Assembly (NCBI RefSeq): GCF_015689195.1
Contig: NZ_CP065044.1
Coordinates: forward strand, 3,286,001-3,350,000
Direction: 5' to 3'
DNA length: 64,000 bases
Source: Pectobacterium aroidearum
GTDB lineage: Bacteria; Pseudomonadota; Gammaproteobacteria; Enterobacterales; Enterobacteriaceae
Shown here: positions 53,088 through 63,113 of the stretch, in pieces
Layout: every line of letters starts with the position of its first letter
How positions within the stretch are numbered: the stretch's first letter is position 1
The notes under the pieces: model-generated
Told to the model about the DNA's origin: nothing
What the model saw: the letters and a program-made list of their open reading frames with translations, nothing else
Databases searched by the model: none
Program-made: the position numbers and the translations under genes

Positions 53088-53963
53088 AAAACATAAGCAA
53101 GTATAACCATTTTACCATAGTGGTCACATGACAAACTCATGGCTGCCCCTGCGTTAAACTCAAGTAGCATGTTAATCTTCTGTTTATGCCAAGGCAGCCA
53201 CTATGCAAGCAAGCGGTTCAGGAAAAACGCCAAATCGGTGACAAATCTTAGTTGATCACGACATGCTGATATGGTCGATATTCAGCCTTGGAAAGGAAAT
53301 ATTCGGCATTCAGATATTCTAAAAAATTTATAGAAATTTTCTATTAATAACCAATTACACTATAACGAGTCTTCTCCTCTTCACATCTAATGCAAACATA
53401 TCAGAAAATAAGTTAGCTATATTCCTGAAGTGAATGGCGATGACATAGCTGCTATTTTTTATTTTTCGACAATTCCATTCTAGTCTGACATTGACTTCAT
53501 TACCAAAAAGGGAGTCATTATTCCATTTTCAAACTAATCATTTAAAAACAACAGAATAGGGAAAAATACCTCATTAGAGGTAGCTGAAGTGACAGCAAGG
53601 TATGATTTCTTACAGCAATCGTTAACGAAAATAAGAAATAAAAGAAAACAAGACACAACAAAATAAGAACAATAATTTAATCACTTTTAAAAACACCCTT
53701 CCATCCATTAACAACTTCGCCAACTTGCGCATAAAGTGATTTTTAATAAATTAAAGTCACACTTAAATAACTAAAGAAAGTAATAAATATCCATTATTGC
53801 GAGCGAGATCTTTTATTTTCAGGAAAGCAGGCAAAGATAAAAATTAATAGATTTAGATCAAGAAAATAAATAACAACCCGTCCATATAGTACCCGCAGTA
53901 AAAACTCACTTATTTTAATTCTAACTAATTAGTTCATCTTAAAAGCAATGCAATGGGGCTACT
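53088..53963. promoter_or_regulatory. Long AT-rich intergenic region with the dcuB promoter
   Basis: About 875 bases, very AT-rich from 53.3 kb on. No protein gene or RNA gene was recognised. The dcuB end holds an FNR-like site, listed separately. A GC-richer patch near 53.13-53.25 kb might be decayed gene sequence. Confidence 0.5.
53848..53861 (+). promoter_or_regulatory. FNR-like site before dcuB
   Basis: TAGATTTAGATCAA matches TTGATNNNNATCAA at nine of ten defined positions. It lies about 100 bases before the dcuB start, a usual distance for FNR activation. E. coli dcuB is FNR-dependent. Confidence 0.68.
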
Positions 53964-55304
53964 ATGGACTTCATCATTCAATTAGTCATTGTCCTGATCT
54001 GCCTTTTTTACGGGGCACGAAAAGGCGGAATCGCGCTGGGTTTATTAGGCGGGATTGGACTTGTTATTCTGGTCTTTATTTTTAAACTGCAACCGGGTAA
54101 ACCTCCCGTCGATGTCATGCTGGTCATTATTGCCGTGGTGGCCGCATCGGCAACGCTTCAGGCATCGGGCGGGCTGGATGTCATGCTGCAAATCGCGGAA
54201 CGTATGCTGCGGCGTAATCCGAAATACGTTTCGATTATTGCCCCCTTCGTCACCTGTGTTCTGACGATCCTGTGTGGTACAGGTCACGTGGTGTATACCA
54301 TCCTGCCGATTATTTATGATGTTGCCATCAAGAATAATATCCGCCCTGAAAGGCCAATGGCTGCCAGTTCAATCGGCGCACAAATGGGGATTATCGCCAG
54401 CCCGGTTTCTGTTGCGGTTGTCTCGCTGGTTGCCATGCTGGCTAACTTCACCTTCCAGGGTAAGCATCTGGGATTCCTCGACCTGCTGTCTATTACCATC
54501 CCTTCTACCCTGCTGGGCATTCTGGCGATTGGGATTTTCAGCTGGTTCCGCGGTAAAGATCTGGATAAGGATGAGGATTTCCAGAAATTCATCGCCGATC
54601 CAGAAAACAAACAGTACGTGTATGGCGATACCGCTACGCTGTTAGATAGAAAATTGCCACGCAGCAACTGGATCGCCATGTGGATTTTTCTGGCAACCAT
54701 CGCTGCGGTAGCAATTTTGGGGGCTGTTGAACAACTGCGTCCGGTCTTTGCCGGTAAGCCACTGTCGATGGTGCTGGTCATTCAGATGTTTATGCTGCTG
54801 TCTGGCGCCATCATCATTATTGCGACCAAAACCAATCCGTCATCCATCTCGAAGAATGAAGTGTTCCGTTCTGGGATGATAGCCATCGTCGCGGTATACG
54901 GTATCGCCTGGATGGCGGAAACCATGTTCGGCGCACATCTGGAAGAGATCAAAGGAACGCTCGGTTCATTGGTGAAAGTCTATCCCTGGGCTTACGCTAT
55001 TATCCTGCTGATTGTATCGAAGTTTGTTAACTCGCAGGCAGCGGCACTGGCAGCCATTGTCCCCGTTGCGCTGGCTATTGGCGTGGATCCGGCGTATATC
55101 GTGGCCTCTGCACCAGCCTGCTATGGTTACTACATTCTGCCAACCTACCCAAGCGATCTGGCGGCTATCCAGTTTGACCGCTCCGGCACCACCAAAATTG
55201 GCCGCTTCGTTATTAACCACAGCTTTATTCTGCCGGGACTCATTGGCGTAACCACCTCCTGTATCTTTGGCTGGGTGTTTGCCGCGATGTACGGCTTCCT
55301 GTAA
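53964..55304 (+). CDS. dcuB: Anaerobic C4-dicarboxylate transporter DcuB
   Basis: A 446-residue inner-membrane protein that exchanges fumarate/malate for succinate during anaerobic fumarate respiration. It follows E. coli DcuB almost end to end, with [100 protein letters not shown] and the shared terminal AAMYGFL (landmarks only). It stands alone, without fumB or dcuSR, so its DcuS/DcuR regulators must be elsewhere. An FNR-like site upstream fits oxygen control. A terminator follows. Confidence 0.96.
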   Translation: MDFIIQLVIVLICLFYGARKGGIALGLLGGIGLVILVFIFKLQPGKPPVDVMLVIIAVVAASATLQASGGLDVMLQIAERMLRRNPKYVSIIAPFVTCVLTILCGTGHVVYTILPIIYDVAIKNNIRPERPMAASSIGAQMGIIASPVSVAVVSLVAMLANFTFQGKHLGFLDLLSITIPSTLLGILAIGIFSWFRGKDLDKDEDFQKFIADPENKQYVYGDTATLLDRKLPRSNWIAMWIFLATIAAVAILGAVEQLRPVFAGKPLSMVLVIQMFMLLSGAIIIIATKTNPSSISKNEVFRSGMIAIVAVYGIAWMAETMFGAHLEEIKGTLGSLVKVYPWAYAIILLIVSKFVNSQAAALAAIVPVALAIGVDPAYIVASAPACYGYYILPTYPSDLAAIQFDRSGTTKIGRFVINHSFILPGLIGVTTSCIFGWVFAAMYGFL

Positions 55305-55321
55305 TTCGGTTCTTTATACCT

Positions 55322-55350
55322 AAAAGCCGTCCAGCAATGGGCGGCTTTTT
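55322..55350 (+). terminator. Terminator of dcuB
   Basis: AAAAGCCG/CGGCTTTT arms with an inner CC/GG pair, followed by a T run. It lies 18 bases after the dcuB stop. Confidence 0.85.
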
Positions 55351-55420
55351 TATGCCGTGCCCTCCGGTACACCACTCACGGGCTGTCGCCAGCGACGTTG
55401 AAAAACACACTATGCGTTTT

Positions 55421-56137
55421 TTATCTTTGCAGCCAAATACGAACGCAAGCCTGTGCCAATGCTCGTGTCGGATCGATGCTGATATCTCGCCAGCGTGATG
55501 ATACCGTCTCCAGTGCAGGAGGCACTTCCGTGCAGGCCAGCACTAAACGTTCCGCACCTCGTGCTACCAGGCGTGCGGCAAGCTGATCCAGCAAGCGTCC
55601 ACCGTGCTGTAATTCTCCGCGTTTTACCGCATAGCATCCCGGCACGAAGAGTGTCGTCATTTCCTGCTCGTCCGGCACCACGGTTTCAGCCCCTAACTGC
55701 GCGGCAAAACGCTGCTGATACCACCCAGCATTAAGCGTTCCGTGAGTCGCGATCAGCCCGATTTTTTGCGGTGCTTTCTTTGCCTCCGCAGGCAGTGTGA
55801 TAGCGTGCAACGTGGCATCAGCAATATGTACCAGTGGCGCATGGCTTTCCTCCGCCAGCGCATCAAACCAGTGGTGTGCCGTATTGCACGGCACCACGAT
55901 ATGGCTGACCGACAAGCGGTTAAGCTGCCGAACGGCATGCAAAAGCATCGGCAACGGTGATTCGCCCGTTCCTGCCAATGCCTGCTGGCGGTCTGGAATC
56001 TGCGGCACAGTCCAGGCAACCACTGGCACATGATCCTGATCGCGGCTGGCTGGTGTTTCTTCAATGATTTTATGCAGCAGATCGACCGTCGCCAGCGGCC
56101 CCATGCCACCCAGCACACCAATCAGCGGCGAACTCAT
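55421..56137 (-). CDS. Asp/Glu racemase-family protein
   Basis: A 238-residue PLP-independent amino-acid racemase. Both catalytic cysteines are in place: [12 protein letters not shown] (about residue 84) and [10 protein letters not shown] (about 201). [18 protein letters not shown] is the usual N-terminus. Its ATG overlaps the stop of the desulfhydrase gene (ATGA), and it is the last gene of the operon. The substrate may be aspartate, or by context a sulfur amino acid such as cysteate or cysteine, feeding the upstream lyase. That last point is inference. Confidence 0.85.
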   Translation of the reverse strand: MSSPLIGVLGGMGPLATVDLLHKIIEETPASRDQDHVPVVAWTVPQIPDRQQALAGTGESPLPMLLHAVRQLNRLSVSHIVVPCNTAHHWFDALAEESHAPLVHIADATLHAITLPAEAKKAPQKIGLIATHGTLNAGWYQQRFAAQLGAETVVPDEQEMTTLFVPGCYAVKRGELQHGGRLLDQLAARLVARGAERLVLACTEVPPALETVSSRWRDISIDPTRALAQACVRIWLQR

Positions 56138-57147
56138 TGTGCGGCCGTCTGTTCAAACAGTTGACGGTAACCAAACAGTCCGGCTGACCCACCGGTATGG
56201 ATGAAGACAATGTTTTCATCGGCGTGAAAATGTCCCTGACGAATCAGATCGATCAGCCCCGCCATGCCTTTGCCGGAATAGACCGGATCGAGCAGAATCC
56301 CTTCCAGTTGTGCCAGCAGCCTGAGCGCTTCCAGCGTTCCTTCGGTTGGAATACCGTACCCTTTGCCAACGTAGTCACTGTTCACCTGCACAGCACTGCG
56401 CGGTAGCTCACCCGGAATACCGAGCAGTTGCCAGGTGCGCTGCGCTAATGCGTAAACATTCTCTTCCTGCTTCGCTTTCGGCGCTCTGACGCTGATGCCT
56501 AACAGGGGAATTTGGCTATGCGTCGCCGCCAGCCCGGTAACCAATCCCGCCTGCGTACCCGTGCTCCCCGTCGCATGCACAATATGATCGATGCGCAGGC
56601 GCTGCTGGCTGGACTGAAACAACAACTCTTCCGCACAGGCGACATAGCCCAGTGCGCCGACCGGACTGGAGCCGCCGCCGGGAATGACATAAGGTTTCAA
56701 TCCTTCTTTGCGCAGCGATTCTGCCAGCGTTTCCATCGCCTGCTGCATGTCCGTTCCAGCGGGCAGATGATCGATAATTTCACCGCCAAGCAGATGATCC
56801 AGCAGCACGTTGCCGGAACGCTGGTAGTCTTCGCCGTAGTCCTCCACGCGCTTTTCCAGCAGTACTTTGGTTTTCAGCCCCAGCTTTGTCGCCGCCGCAA
56901 TGGTTTGCCGTACATGGTTAGACTGCGTCGCGCCCTGCGTGATAATGATATCCGCGCCCTGCTGTTGCGCATCGGCTAACAGGAATTCCAGTTTGCGGGT
57001 TTTATTCCCACCCGTTGCCAGTCCTGTCGCATCGTCGCGTTTGATATAAATCGTCGGCCCGCCCAGATAGGCAGACAGATTCGGCAGTGCCTCCAGCGGT
57101 GTAGGAAAATGGCCCAGTGACAAACGGGGGAATCGGGCAAGGTGCAT
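56134..57147 (-). CDS. dcyD: D-cysteine desulfhydrase / cysteate sulfo-lyase family enzyme
   Basis: A 337-residue PLP enzyme of the ACC deaminase/D-cysteine desulfhydrase family. The PLP Lys lies in [15 protein letters not shown], near residue 49, and [15 protein letters not shown] and [14 protein letters not shown] are family marks. DcyD releases sulfide, ammonia and pyruvate from D-cysteine; the homologous CuyA releases sulfite from L-cysteate. Both are possible here. It is downstream of a taurine/sulfonate-type transporter and upstream of a racemase, which favours a sulfonated or D-amino acid. AGGAG lies seven bases before the ATG. Confidence 0.83.
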   Translation of the reverse strand: MHLARFPRLSLGHFPTPLEALPNLSAYLGGPTIYIKRDDATGLATGGNKTRKLEFLLADAQQQGADIIITQGATQSNHVRQTIAAATKLGLKTKVLLEKRVEDYGEDYQRSGNVLLDHLLGGEIIDHLPAGTDMQQAMETLAESLRKEGLKPYVIPGGGSSPVGALGYVACAEELLFQSSQQRLRIDHIVHATGSTGTQAGLVTGLAATHSQIPLLGISVRAPKAKQEENVYALAQRTWQLLGIPGELPRSAVQVNSDYVGKGYGIPTEGTLEALRLLAQLEGILLDPVYSGKGMAGLIDLIRQGHFHADENIVFIHTGGSAGLFGYRQLFEQTAAQ

Positions 57148-57168
57148 AATAGTCTCCTGAAATTCGGA

Positions 57169-57972
57169 TTACAGATTGAGGTGACGACGCGCTTCTTCAC
57201 GAACGCGATGTAAAATACGCTGCTTCAAGGCGGCGTAGTCAGGGTGCTGTGCCAGAGTTTCAATGTCTCTTTCGCGGCCAAACGGCAGTGGGATCGCTTC
57301 TGCAATACGACCGGGACGCGCGGACATCACCAATACCCGGTCAGCCAAGAACAGCGCTTCATCCACGTCATGGGTGACAAATAACAGCGTGGTGCCGGTT
57401 TTTTGCCAGGCAGATAGCAGCAGTTCCTGCATCATCAAACGGGTTTGTGCATCCAGCGCACCAAACGGCTCATCCATCAGCAACACCTCAGGGTTCGGCA
57501 GCCAGGCACGAGCCAGTGCCACCCGCTGTTTCATTCCGCCAGAGAGTTGCCAGGGGTAGTGCTGTTGGAATCCTTCCAGCCCGACCAGTGCCAGATAATT
57601 TTCTGCTTCACGCTGAAGCAGGGCTTTATTTGCGCCCTGCATCCGTGGTCCAAACGTCACGTTTTCCAGCACGGTGAGCCAGGGAAATAAGTTGGCCTGC
57701 TGAAATACCATGCCGCGCGAGGGGCCCGGACGACGAACAGGTTCATCGCCGCACAGTACGCGTCCCTTATCGGCAGCTTCAAAACCGGCGATCATATTGA
57801 GAATGGTGGATTTGCCGCAGCCGGAAGGACCCAGCAGCACCACAAATTCACCTTTAGCGATCTGGAGAGAAACGTCATCCAGCACCGTTAGCGGGCCGCG
57901 TTGTGACGGAAATGTGAGGCTAACGCGCTCCACAACAATGTGTGGCGCAACGGGCTGAGAAGATTCTGTCAT
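57169..57972 (-). CDS. Taurine/sulfonate-type ABC ATPase
   Basis: A 267-residue TauB/SsuB-type ATPase: Walker A GPSGCGKSTILNMI, Q-loop MVFQQANLFPWLTV, signature LSGGMKQRVALARAW, Walker B VLLMDEPFGALD and LLFVTHDVDEAL. The ATG at 57972 overlaps the permease stop (ATGA). A 21-base gap leads to dcyD. A longer reading extends upstream inside the permease and is rejected. Confidence 0.87.
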   Translation of the reverse strand: MTESSQPVAPHIVVERVSLTFPSQRGPLTVLDDVSLQIAKGEFVVLLGPSGCGKSTILNMIAGFEAADKGRVLCGDEPVRRPGPSRGMVFQQANLFPWLTVLENVTFGPRMQGANKALLQREAENYLALVGLEGFQQHYPWQLSGGMKQRVALARAWLPNPEVLLMDEPFGALDAQTRLMMQELLLSAWQKTGTTLLFVTHDVDEALFLADRVLVMSARPGRIAEAIPLPFGRERDIETLAQHPDYAALKQRILHRVREEARRHLNL

Positions 57973-58742
57973 GATGATTTCCCCGCCCACGGCACGAAGA
58001 CGCGCTGTGCACCAACCAATAACAGATCGAGCACATAGCCAATGCCGCCTAATAATAAAATGCCCAACATAACGATATCGGTACGCAGATAAGCGCTGGC
58101 GTTCATGACCATCCAGCCAATGCCCGACGTGGCAGCAACCATTTCTGCCGCAATCAGGGACGTCCAACCGATACCAATAGCCAGTCGCACCGTGGTAAAT
58201 AATTCCGGCAGCGTATCGGGCAAAACGACGTGGAAAAAGATCTGTCGGCGACTGGCGCCGAGCGTTTGTGCGACGCGGATACGGGAACGTTCCACGCGCT
58301 CAACAGCGGCACAAGCCCCCACAACGACGCTGAGAAACGTCGCGATAAAGATCAGGAAAAATTTGGATGCCTCACCGATTCCCAACCAGACTACCGCCAG
58401 CGGGATCAGTGCGATTTTAGGCAGTGGCCGGAGAAACTGAACGAAAGGATTAAAAACGGCAGCAATCGGAGGCGATAGCCCCATCAACAGCCCAAGCGGG
58501 ACACCAAGAATAATGGCGACGCTGAAAGCGCTTAGCGCCCGAGCGACGCTGACGGCAATATGCTCCCATAGCGGCACCTGCCGATAGCCATCCTGCGCCA
58601 GTTCCCCAGCGGTCAGGATGATATCTGACAGTGGCGGTAGCAGCAGCGGATCGGCCCACTGCTTCGCGCCCGCCACTTGCCACAACGCGAGCACCGCCGC
58701 CACAGACGCGATACTCAATAATACATAAGACGTTCTTTTCAC
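57969..58742 (-). CDS. Taurine/sulfonate-type ABC permease
   Basis: A 257-residue TauC/SsuC-type permease with about six helices and the EAA loop VAQTLGASRRQIFFHVVLPDTLPE. It starts with GTG, with ACGGGT before it, six bases after the binding-protein stop. It works with the neighbouring ATPase and binding protein. The N-terminal WQVAGAKQWADPLLLPPLSDI is a family mark. Confidence 0.87.
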   Translation of the reverse strand: MKRTSYVLLSIASVAAVLALWQVAGAKQWADPLLLPPLSDIILTAGELAQDGYRQVPLWEHIAVSVARALSAFSVAIILGVPLGLLMGLSPPIAAVFNPFVQFLRPLPKIALIPLAVVWLGIGEASKFFLIFIATFLSVVVGACAAVERVERSRIRVAQTLGASRRQIFFHVVLPDTLPELFTTVRLAIGIGWTSLIAAEMVAATSGIGWMVMNASAYLRTDIVMLGILLLGGIGYVLDLLLVGAQRVFVPWAGKSS

Positions 58743-58748
58743 GACCCG

Positions 58749-59762
58749 TTAATTCCCTTTCACAGCCTGCTTCAGATAAGAGGAATTAATGGAGTCGGCG
58801 AACGATGCAGGAATATCGCGTTGGCGAACTTCGCCGATACTCTCCAGAAAATGCGCCGTTTTTGCGACTGCCTGACCGATACCGCTGCGATCGGTGTTGC
58901 TACCGTCACCCAGCCACTGTGCCGTCGCCTGCTGTTCCAGCGTGGGGTATTCCAGCCCTGACAGCGTATTGGTTGCCGTCGTAACAGGCGCACCGACTTC
59001 TTTTGCCACAATTGCCGCCGCTTTTTCCGGATCCTGACGGAACTCATCCACTTTCAACTGGTGTACGCGCAGGAAGCGCGCCACCGTTTCAGGGTACTGC
59101 TGGGCAAAAGCCTTTCTAACCACATAGTTGTTGTAAATCAGATAGCCATCTTTTTGCAGATCTTTGGTCGCAAAAATCGCATGCCCGGCGGATGCTTCCA
59201 GCTCCTGCGCGAATGGTGCCCAGACGTAGCCTGCATCAATGTCGCCACGCTTCCATGCCGCCACCATCTCAGCCGGACGTAGCGGAATAAGGGTAATCTT
59301 GCTGCGGTCGAGTTTATTCACCGCGATTGCCGCTTCCAGCGCGTACTGCGCTGTGGAATTTGGCGGATAGGCGACACGCTTACCTTCGATATCTTTCAGC
59401 GTGGCGATACTAGACTTGGCAATCAGACGCTCGTACGTGGCGATCACACCAGATACACCGACGATCTCCACCGGCAGTTTCCTGACAATACCGGCTGTCG
59501 CCGGGCTGGAACCAAAGTTGGCGATATCTATCGCATTACTGGCAAAATAATTCAGCGCATCAGCACCAGAAGCAAACTGCACCCACTTTACTGGCGCACC
59601 CAATGCTTTTTGCAACGAACCATCGGCTTTAGCTAAGACTAATACCTGCGAACCGCCACTGTAGGCTACGCGCACCTCATCAGGATGCTTTTCCGCCGCC
59701 AATACAGATGTCGTGATTAATAACAAGCCACTGACGCCGACAACACTCAATCTATTTTTCAT
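58749..59762 (-). CDS. Taurine/sulfonate-type ABC substrate-binding protein
   Basis: A 337-residue exported binding protein with a signal peptide ending at VLAAE. TauA-like marks are VRVAYSGGSQVLVLAKADGSL, IDIANFGSSPATAG, GVIATYERLIAK and IDAGYVWAPFAQELEASAGHAI. The ligand is probably taurine, cysteate or a related sulfonate. AGGGAAAAG precedes the ATG. It is the first gene of the transporter operon, 66 bases after the dehydrogenase gene. Confidence 0.86.
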   Translation of the reverse strand: MKNRLSVVGVSGLLLITTSVLAAEKHPDEVRVAYSGGSQVLVLAKADGSLQKALGAPVKWVQFASGADALNYFASNAIDIANFGSSPATAGIVRKLPVEIVGVSGVIATYERLIAKSSIATLKDIEGKRVAYPPNSTAQYALEAAIAVNKLDRSKITLIPLRPAEMVAAWKRGDIDAGYVWAPFAQELEASAGHAIFATKDLQKDGYLIYNNYVVRKAFAQQYPETVARFLRVHQLKVDEFRQDPEKAAAIVAKEVGAPVTTATNTLSGLEYPTLEQQATAQWLGDGSNTDRSGIGQAVAKTAHFLESIGEVRQRDIPASFADSINSSYLKQAVKGN

Positions 59763-59827
59763 TACTTTTCCCTATAGCGTTAAATAAAAAATCAGTTAAG
59801 TAAGTTAATAAATAATTAATTAATACA

Positions 59828-60850
59828 TCAGGCCACTTTTTTATTTAAATAAGAGAGTTGTCCCCAACTGACATCATCGACAAAAATACCGTTCTCCTGC
59901 CGCTGGCGATAGGTTTGCTTTTCTTTATCGCCCGGCAGTAATAATTCATTATCATCGCGGGATTGGCGCACCCATTCTAATAACGCAGGTATTTCCTGCT
60001 GATAGGTGGCCGCACCGCCTAATTTCTGCGGATCGATTAAAATCGACAGCATGCTGTTAATAATCTGCTTGCCCTCGCCTTTCGCCGTGCGCTCGGTTTT
60101 CCCACCGGTCAGCGCCGCACCCAGTAAAGAGCAAACCAGCGAAAGCCCCGATCCTTTATGCTCGCCAAACGGCAACAGCGCGCCCAAGGGTTGTTCCATC
60201 AGCCAGCGAGGATCGACCGTCGGGTTACCTTCGTTATCGACGATACAGCCGGGCGCGACCGATTTGCCCTCGTTCCAGGCGATACGCGCTTTGTTACCTG
60301 CAATCACGCTGGTAGCAAAATCCAGAATCACCGGATCGTCCTGTTCAACCGGAATCCCTGCACAAAACGGGTTCGTCCCGAAGCGCGCCTGCTGACCCTG
60401 CCACGGCAGCACCACCGGTTTGGTATACACGTTGGCGAAATGCAGCGATACCAACCCGGCTTCTGCGGCCTGTTCCGCCCACGCGCCGATACGTCCCAAA
60501 TGGTGTGCATTGGCTAAACTTACCACCGCCAGACCGTGCGTTTGCGCACGCGCAATGCCTTCCGTCAGTGCCTGCTTTGCGACCACCTGCCCGAAGCCCT
60601 GCTGCCCGTCAAACGAAATGAGCGGACCGAAGTCCAGCGTTTTCTCCGCCTGTGCGTGAGGTGAAAGCCCACCTTCCCGAATGGCGTCGATATAGCGCGG
60701 CAACATACTGACGCCATGCGAGTCATGCCCTTTCAGGCTGGATTCAACGAGATTATCCGCCACCGTTCCTGCAATTGATGCATCGACGTCATTCTCTGTT
60801 AGGCGGTCACGTAAATAATCGCGTAAATAATGATGAGTAAAGACAGGCAT
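59828..60850 (-). CDS. Malate/lactate/sulfolactate dehydrogenase family (Ldh-2) enzyme
   Basis: A 340-residue NAD(P)-dependent oxidoreductase of the Ldh-2/YlbC/ComC type. The active-site His is in LANAHHLGRIGAWAEQ, and GHDSHGVSMLPRYIDAI and GEHKGSGLSLVCSLL are family marks. Members reduce or oxidise malate, ureidoglycolate, lactate or sulfolactate. It heads a string of genes for a sulfonate-type transporter, a desulfhydrase and a racemase, so a 3-sulfolactate or sulfopyruvate role is conceivable. The ATG at 60850 has GAGAAAAAT before it; a 75-base longer reading is rejected. Confidence 0.85.
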   Translation of the reverse strand: MPVFTHHYLRDYLRDRLTENDVDASIAGTVADNLVESSLKGHDSHGVSMLPRYIDAIREGGLSPHAQAEKTLDFGPLISFDGQQGFGQVVAKQALTEGIARAQTHGLAVVSLANAHHLGRIGAWAEQAAEAGLVSLHFANVYTKPVVLPWQGQQARFGTNPFCAGIPVEQDDPVILDFATSVIAGNKARIAWNEGKSVAPGCIVDNEGNPTVDPRWLMEQPLGALLPFGEHKGSGLSLVCSLLGAALTGGKTERTAKGEGKQIINSMLSILIDPQKLGGAATYQQEIPALLEWVRQSRDDNELLLPGDKEKQTYRQRQENGIFVDDVSWGQLSYLNKKVA

Positions 60851-61166
60851 ATTTTTCTCGGTATAAAGAATGACAATTAACATTGTCGCCACTATAACGC
60901 GCAGATTTTTATCCATAACTGACAAATAAGACTATCTATAGCGAATATTTAGCTAAGGCGGTTATTTACTTGTTTTCTCTTATTCAGCACCAATTAAAAT
61001 CGCCTTTCTTCTAACTTATTCCAAAAAACACTTTATCAGCGACACGCCAAGAAAATAGGATGCCTTCTTTCACACCTCCCTTATTACGTATTCTTTATTG
61101 AAATAATAAATGATGGCTCTGAGCTGCTTTATTGCCGATTCAATTACTATTAAAAATGAGACAACA
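60851..61166. promoter_or_regulatory. Divergent promoter region of two organosulfur-type operons
   Basis: About 316 AT-rich bases drive the leftward dehydrogenase-transporter unit and the rightward second transporter. CysB/Cbl control is likely from family knowledge, but no site can be assigned by eye. Confidence 0.45.
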
Positions 61167-62192
61167 ATGATGAATCACTCACTCCCCGCGAAAAAATCGA
61201 CACGTTTCACACGCCTTGCTGCCCTGATCGGCCTGACGCTAACGGCCTTTGGCACCAGTGCGGAAGGCAGCATCAGCATTGCGCAGCAGTTTGGCATTGG
61301 CTACCTGATTCTGGATGTGGTGCGCGACCAAAACCTGATAGAGAAGCACGGTAAGCAGCAGGGCCTGGATATCAAGGTAGACTGGCGCACACTTTCTGGT
61401 GCGACGGCGATTAACGAAGCCCTGCTATCCGGCGCGCTGGATGTGGCCTCCGCCGGGGTTCCTCCAATGCTGACCGTATGGGATCGCACACAGGGTCGCC
61501 AGAATGTGAAAGCAATCGCCTCGCTCGGTTCGATGCCCAACTATTTACTCAGTAATAACCCAGCAGTGAAATCTATCCGCGATCTGAGCGATAAAGACCG
61601 TATCGCCGTGCCTGCGGCAGGTGTAGGTTTTCAGTCTCGCACGCTGCAAATCGAAACCGCGAAGCTCTATGGCGCGGAAGATTTCAAACGTTTCGATAAG
61701 ATTTCTGTCAGCCTACCGCATCCCGATGCCAGCGCGGCGCTGATCGCAGGGGGTTCCGAAATCAATGCACACTTTTCCAGCCCACCGTTCCAATATCAGG
61801 CGCTGGAACATGCCAATGTGCACAAGATCCTAAGCTCTTATGACGTACTGGGCGGTCAGGCAACGTTCAACGTGCTCTACACCACGCAGAAATTCCATGA
61901 TGAAAATCCGAAAACCTACCGCGCCTTCTATGAAGCGCTGAAAGAAGCGTCCCAGATTATCAAAGCAGATAAAGTCGCGGCGGCAGAAACCTATATTCGG
62001 GTAGAAAAATCGAAGCTGGATCCTGAACTGGTCAAACGTATCGTCGCCGATCCCGAAATCGATTTCACTATCACGCCAGAACGCACCTACGTTTATGCCG
62101 AAAAGTTGCAACAGCTTGGCGTGCTGAAAAACAAAGCCGCCTCCTGGAAGGATTATTTCTTTGCTGAAATCCACGACCAACCGGGTAGCTAA
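61167..62192 (+). CDS. Nitrate/sulfonate/taurine-type ABC substrate-binding protein
   Basis: A 341-residue exported binding protein. The signal peptide ends near GTSAEG. The family marks are QQFGIGYLILDVVRDQNLIEKHGK, LSGATAINEALLSGALDVASAG, and HPDASAALIAGGSEINAHFSSPPF. It captures an organosulfur or similar small acid. GAGAC lies before the two adjacent ATGs at 61167 and 61170; either is possible. It begins a three-gene operon. Confidence 0.86.
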   Translation: MMNHSLPAKKSTRFTRLAALIGLTLTAFGTSAEGSISIAQQFGIGYLILDVVRDQNLIEKHGKQQGLDIKVDWRTLSGATAINEALLSGALDVASAGVPPMLTVWDRTQGRQNVKAIASLGSMPNYLLSNNPAVKSIRDLSDKDRIAVPAAGVGFQSRTLQIETAKLYGAEDFKRFDKISVSLPHPDASAALIAGGSEINAHFSSPPFQYQALEHANVHKILSSYDVLGGQATFNVLYTTQKFHDENPKTYRAFYEALKEASQIIKADKVAAAETYIRVEKSKLDPELVKRIVADPEIDFTITPERTYVYAEKLQQLGVLKNKAASWKDYFFAEIHDQPGS

Positions 62193-62246
62193 GCGGTCAG
62201 CATGACCCCATTCGACAAGCATCTCGTCGCTACGCAGGAGAACAAT

Positions 62247-63113
62247 ATGACACACCACTCCCACGATACCGTCGCCCAGCCGCTGTTGCAGGTTGATGGC
62301 GTCGGACTGGAATACCGAACCCGTCGCAGTTTGGTTCGCGCCACCCATGATGTGAGTTTCGACGTCTTTCCCGCCGAGCGCTTTGTACTCTTAGGGCCTT
62401 CAGGCTGTGGTAAATCCAGCCTGCTCAAATCTATCGGCGGTTTTTTGTCTCCGGTAGACGGTGAAATCCGCCTTGAGGGTCAGCCAGTCGCACGTCCGGG
62501 CCCGGATCGCATCATGGTCTTTCAGGAATTTGATCAGCTGCCGCCGTGGAAAACTGTGCTGGAAAATACGCTATTTCCGCTGGTTGCCAGCCGTCAGGCA
62601 ACACGAGCCGAAGCCGAGGAACGCGCGCGTTATTTTCTCGATAAGGTCGGGCTGGCGAAATTTGCCGATGCCTATCCGCATACGTTATCCGGTGGAATGA
62701 AGCAACGCGTCGCCATCGCGCGGGCGCTGACCATGCAGCCGAAAGTGCTGCTCATGGACGAGCCATTCGCCGCGCTGGATGCGCTGACCCGACGCAAAAT
62801 GCAGGAAGAACTGCTGGCGCTGTGGGAAGAGGTGCGCTTCACGCTGCTGTTTGTCACCCACTCGATTGAAGAAGCGCTGATCGTCGGCAGCCGGGTCTTG
62901 CTGCTCTCCCCCCATCCGGGTCGTGTGCGAGCGGAAATCAACTGCCATCAGTTCGCGCTGAGCGACCAGGGCAGTGAAGCTTTTCAAACCACCGCACAGC
63001 GTATTCACCATCTTCTTTTTCCAACTGATACTGACGTGCCTTCACCCGTCACCTCTACGCAAGGTAAATCTTATGAGCATACAGCCCCCCGTGCGGCCCG
63101 AGTATCAGCGTGA
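62247..63113 (+). CDS. Nitrate/sulfonate/taurine-type ABC ATPase
   Basis: A 288-residue ATPase: Walker A GPSGCGKSSLLKSI, Q-loop MVFQEFDQLPPWKTV, signature LSGGMKQRVAIARAL, Walker B VLLMDEPFAALD and LLFVTHSIEEAL. The ATG at 62247 has AGGAG eight bases upstream; an earlier in-frame ATG is rejected for lack of one. Its end overlaps the permease start by 41 bases. Confidence 0.87.
   Translation: MTHHSHDTVAQPLLQVDGVGLEYRTRRSLVRATHDVSFDVFPAERFVLLGPSGCGKSSLLKSIGGFLSPVDGEIRLEGQPVARPGPDRIMVFQEFDQLPPWKTVLENTLFPLVASRQATRAEAEERARYFLDKVGLAKFADAYPHTLSGGMKQRVAIARALTMQPKVLLMDEPFAALDALTRRKMQEELLALWEEVRFTLLFVTHSIEEALIVGSRVLLLSPHPGRVRAEINCHQFALSDQGSEAFQTTAQRIHHLLFPTDTDVPSPVTSTQGKSYEHTAPRAARVSA

Noticed and set aside
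57973-58167. N-terminal extension of the leftward ATPase
   Set aside because: It overlaps the permease coding sequence in another frame; the ATG at 57972 has the usual ATGA coupling.
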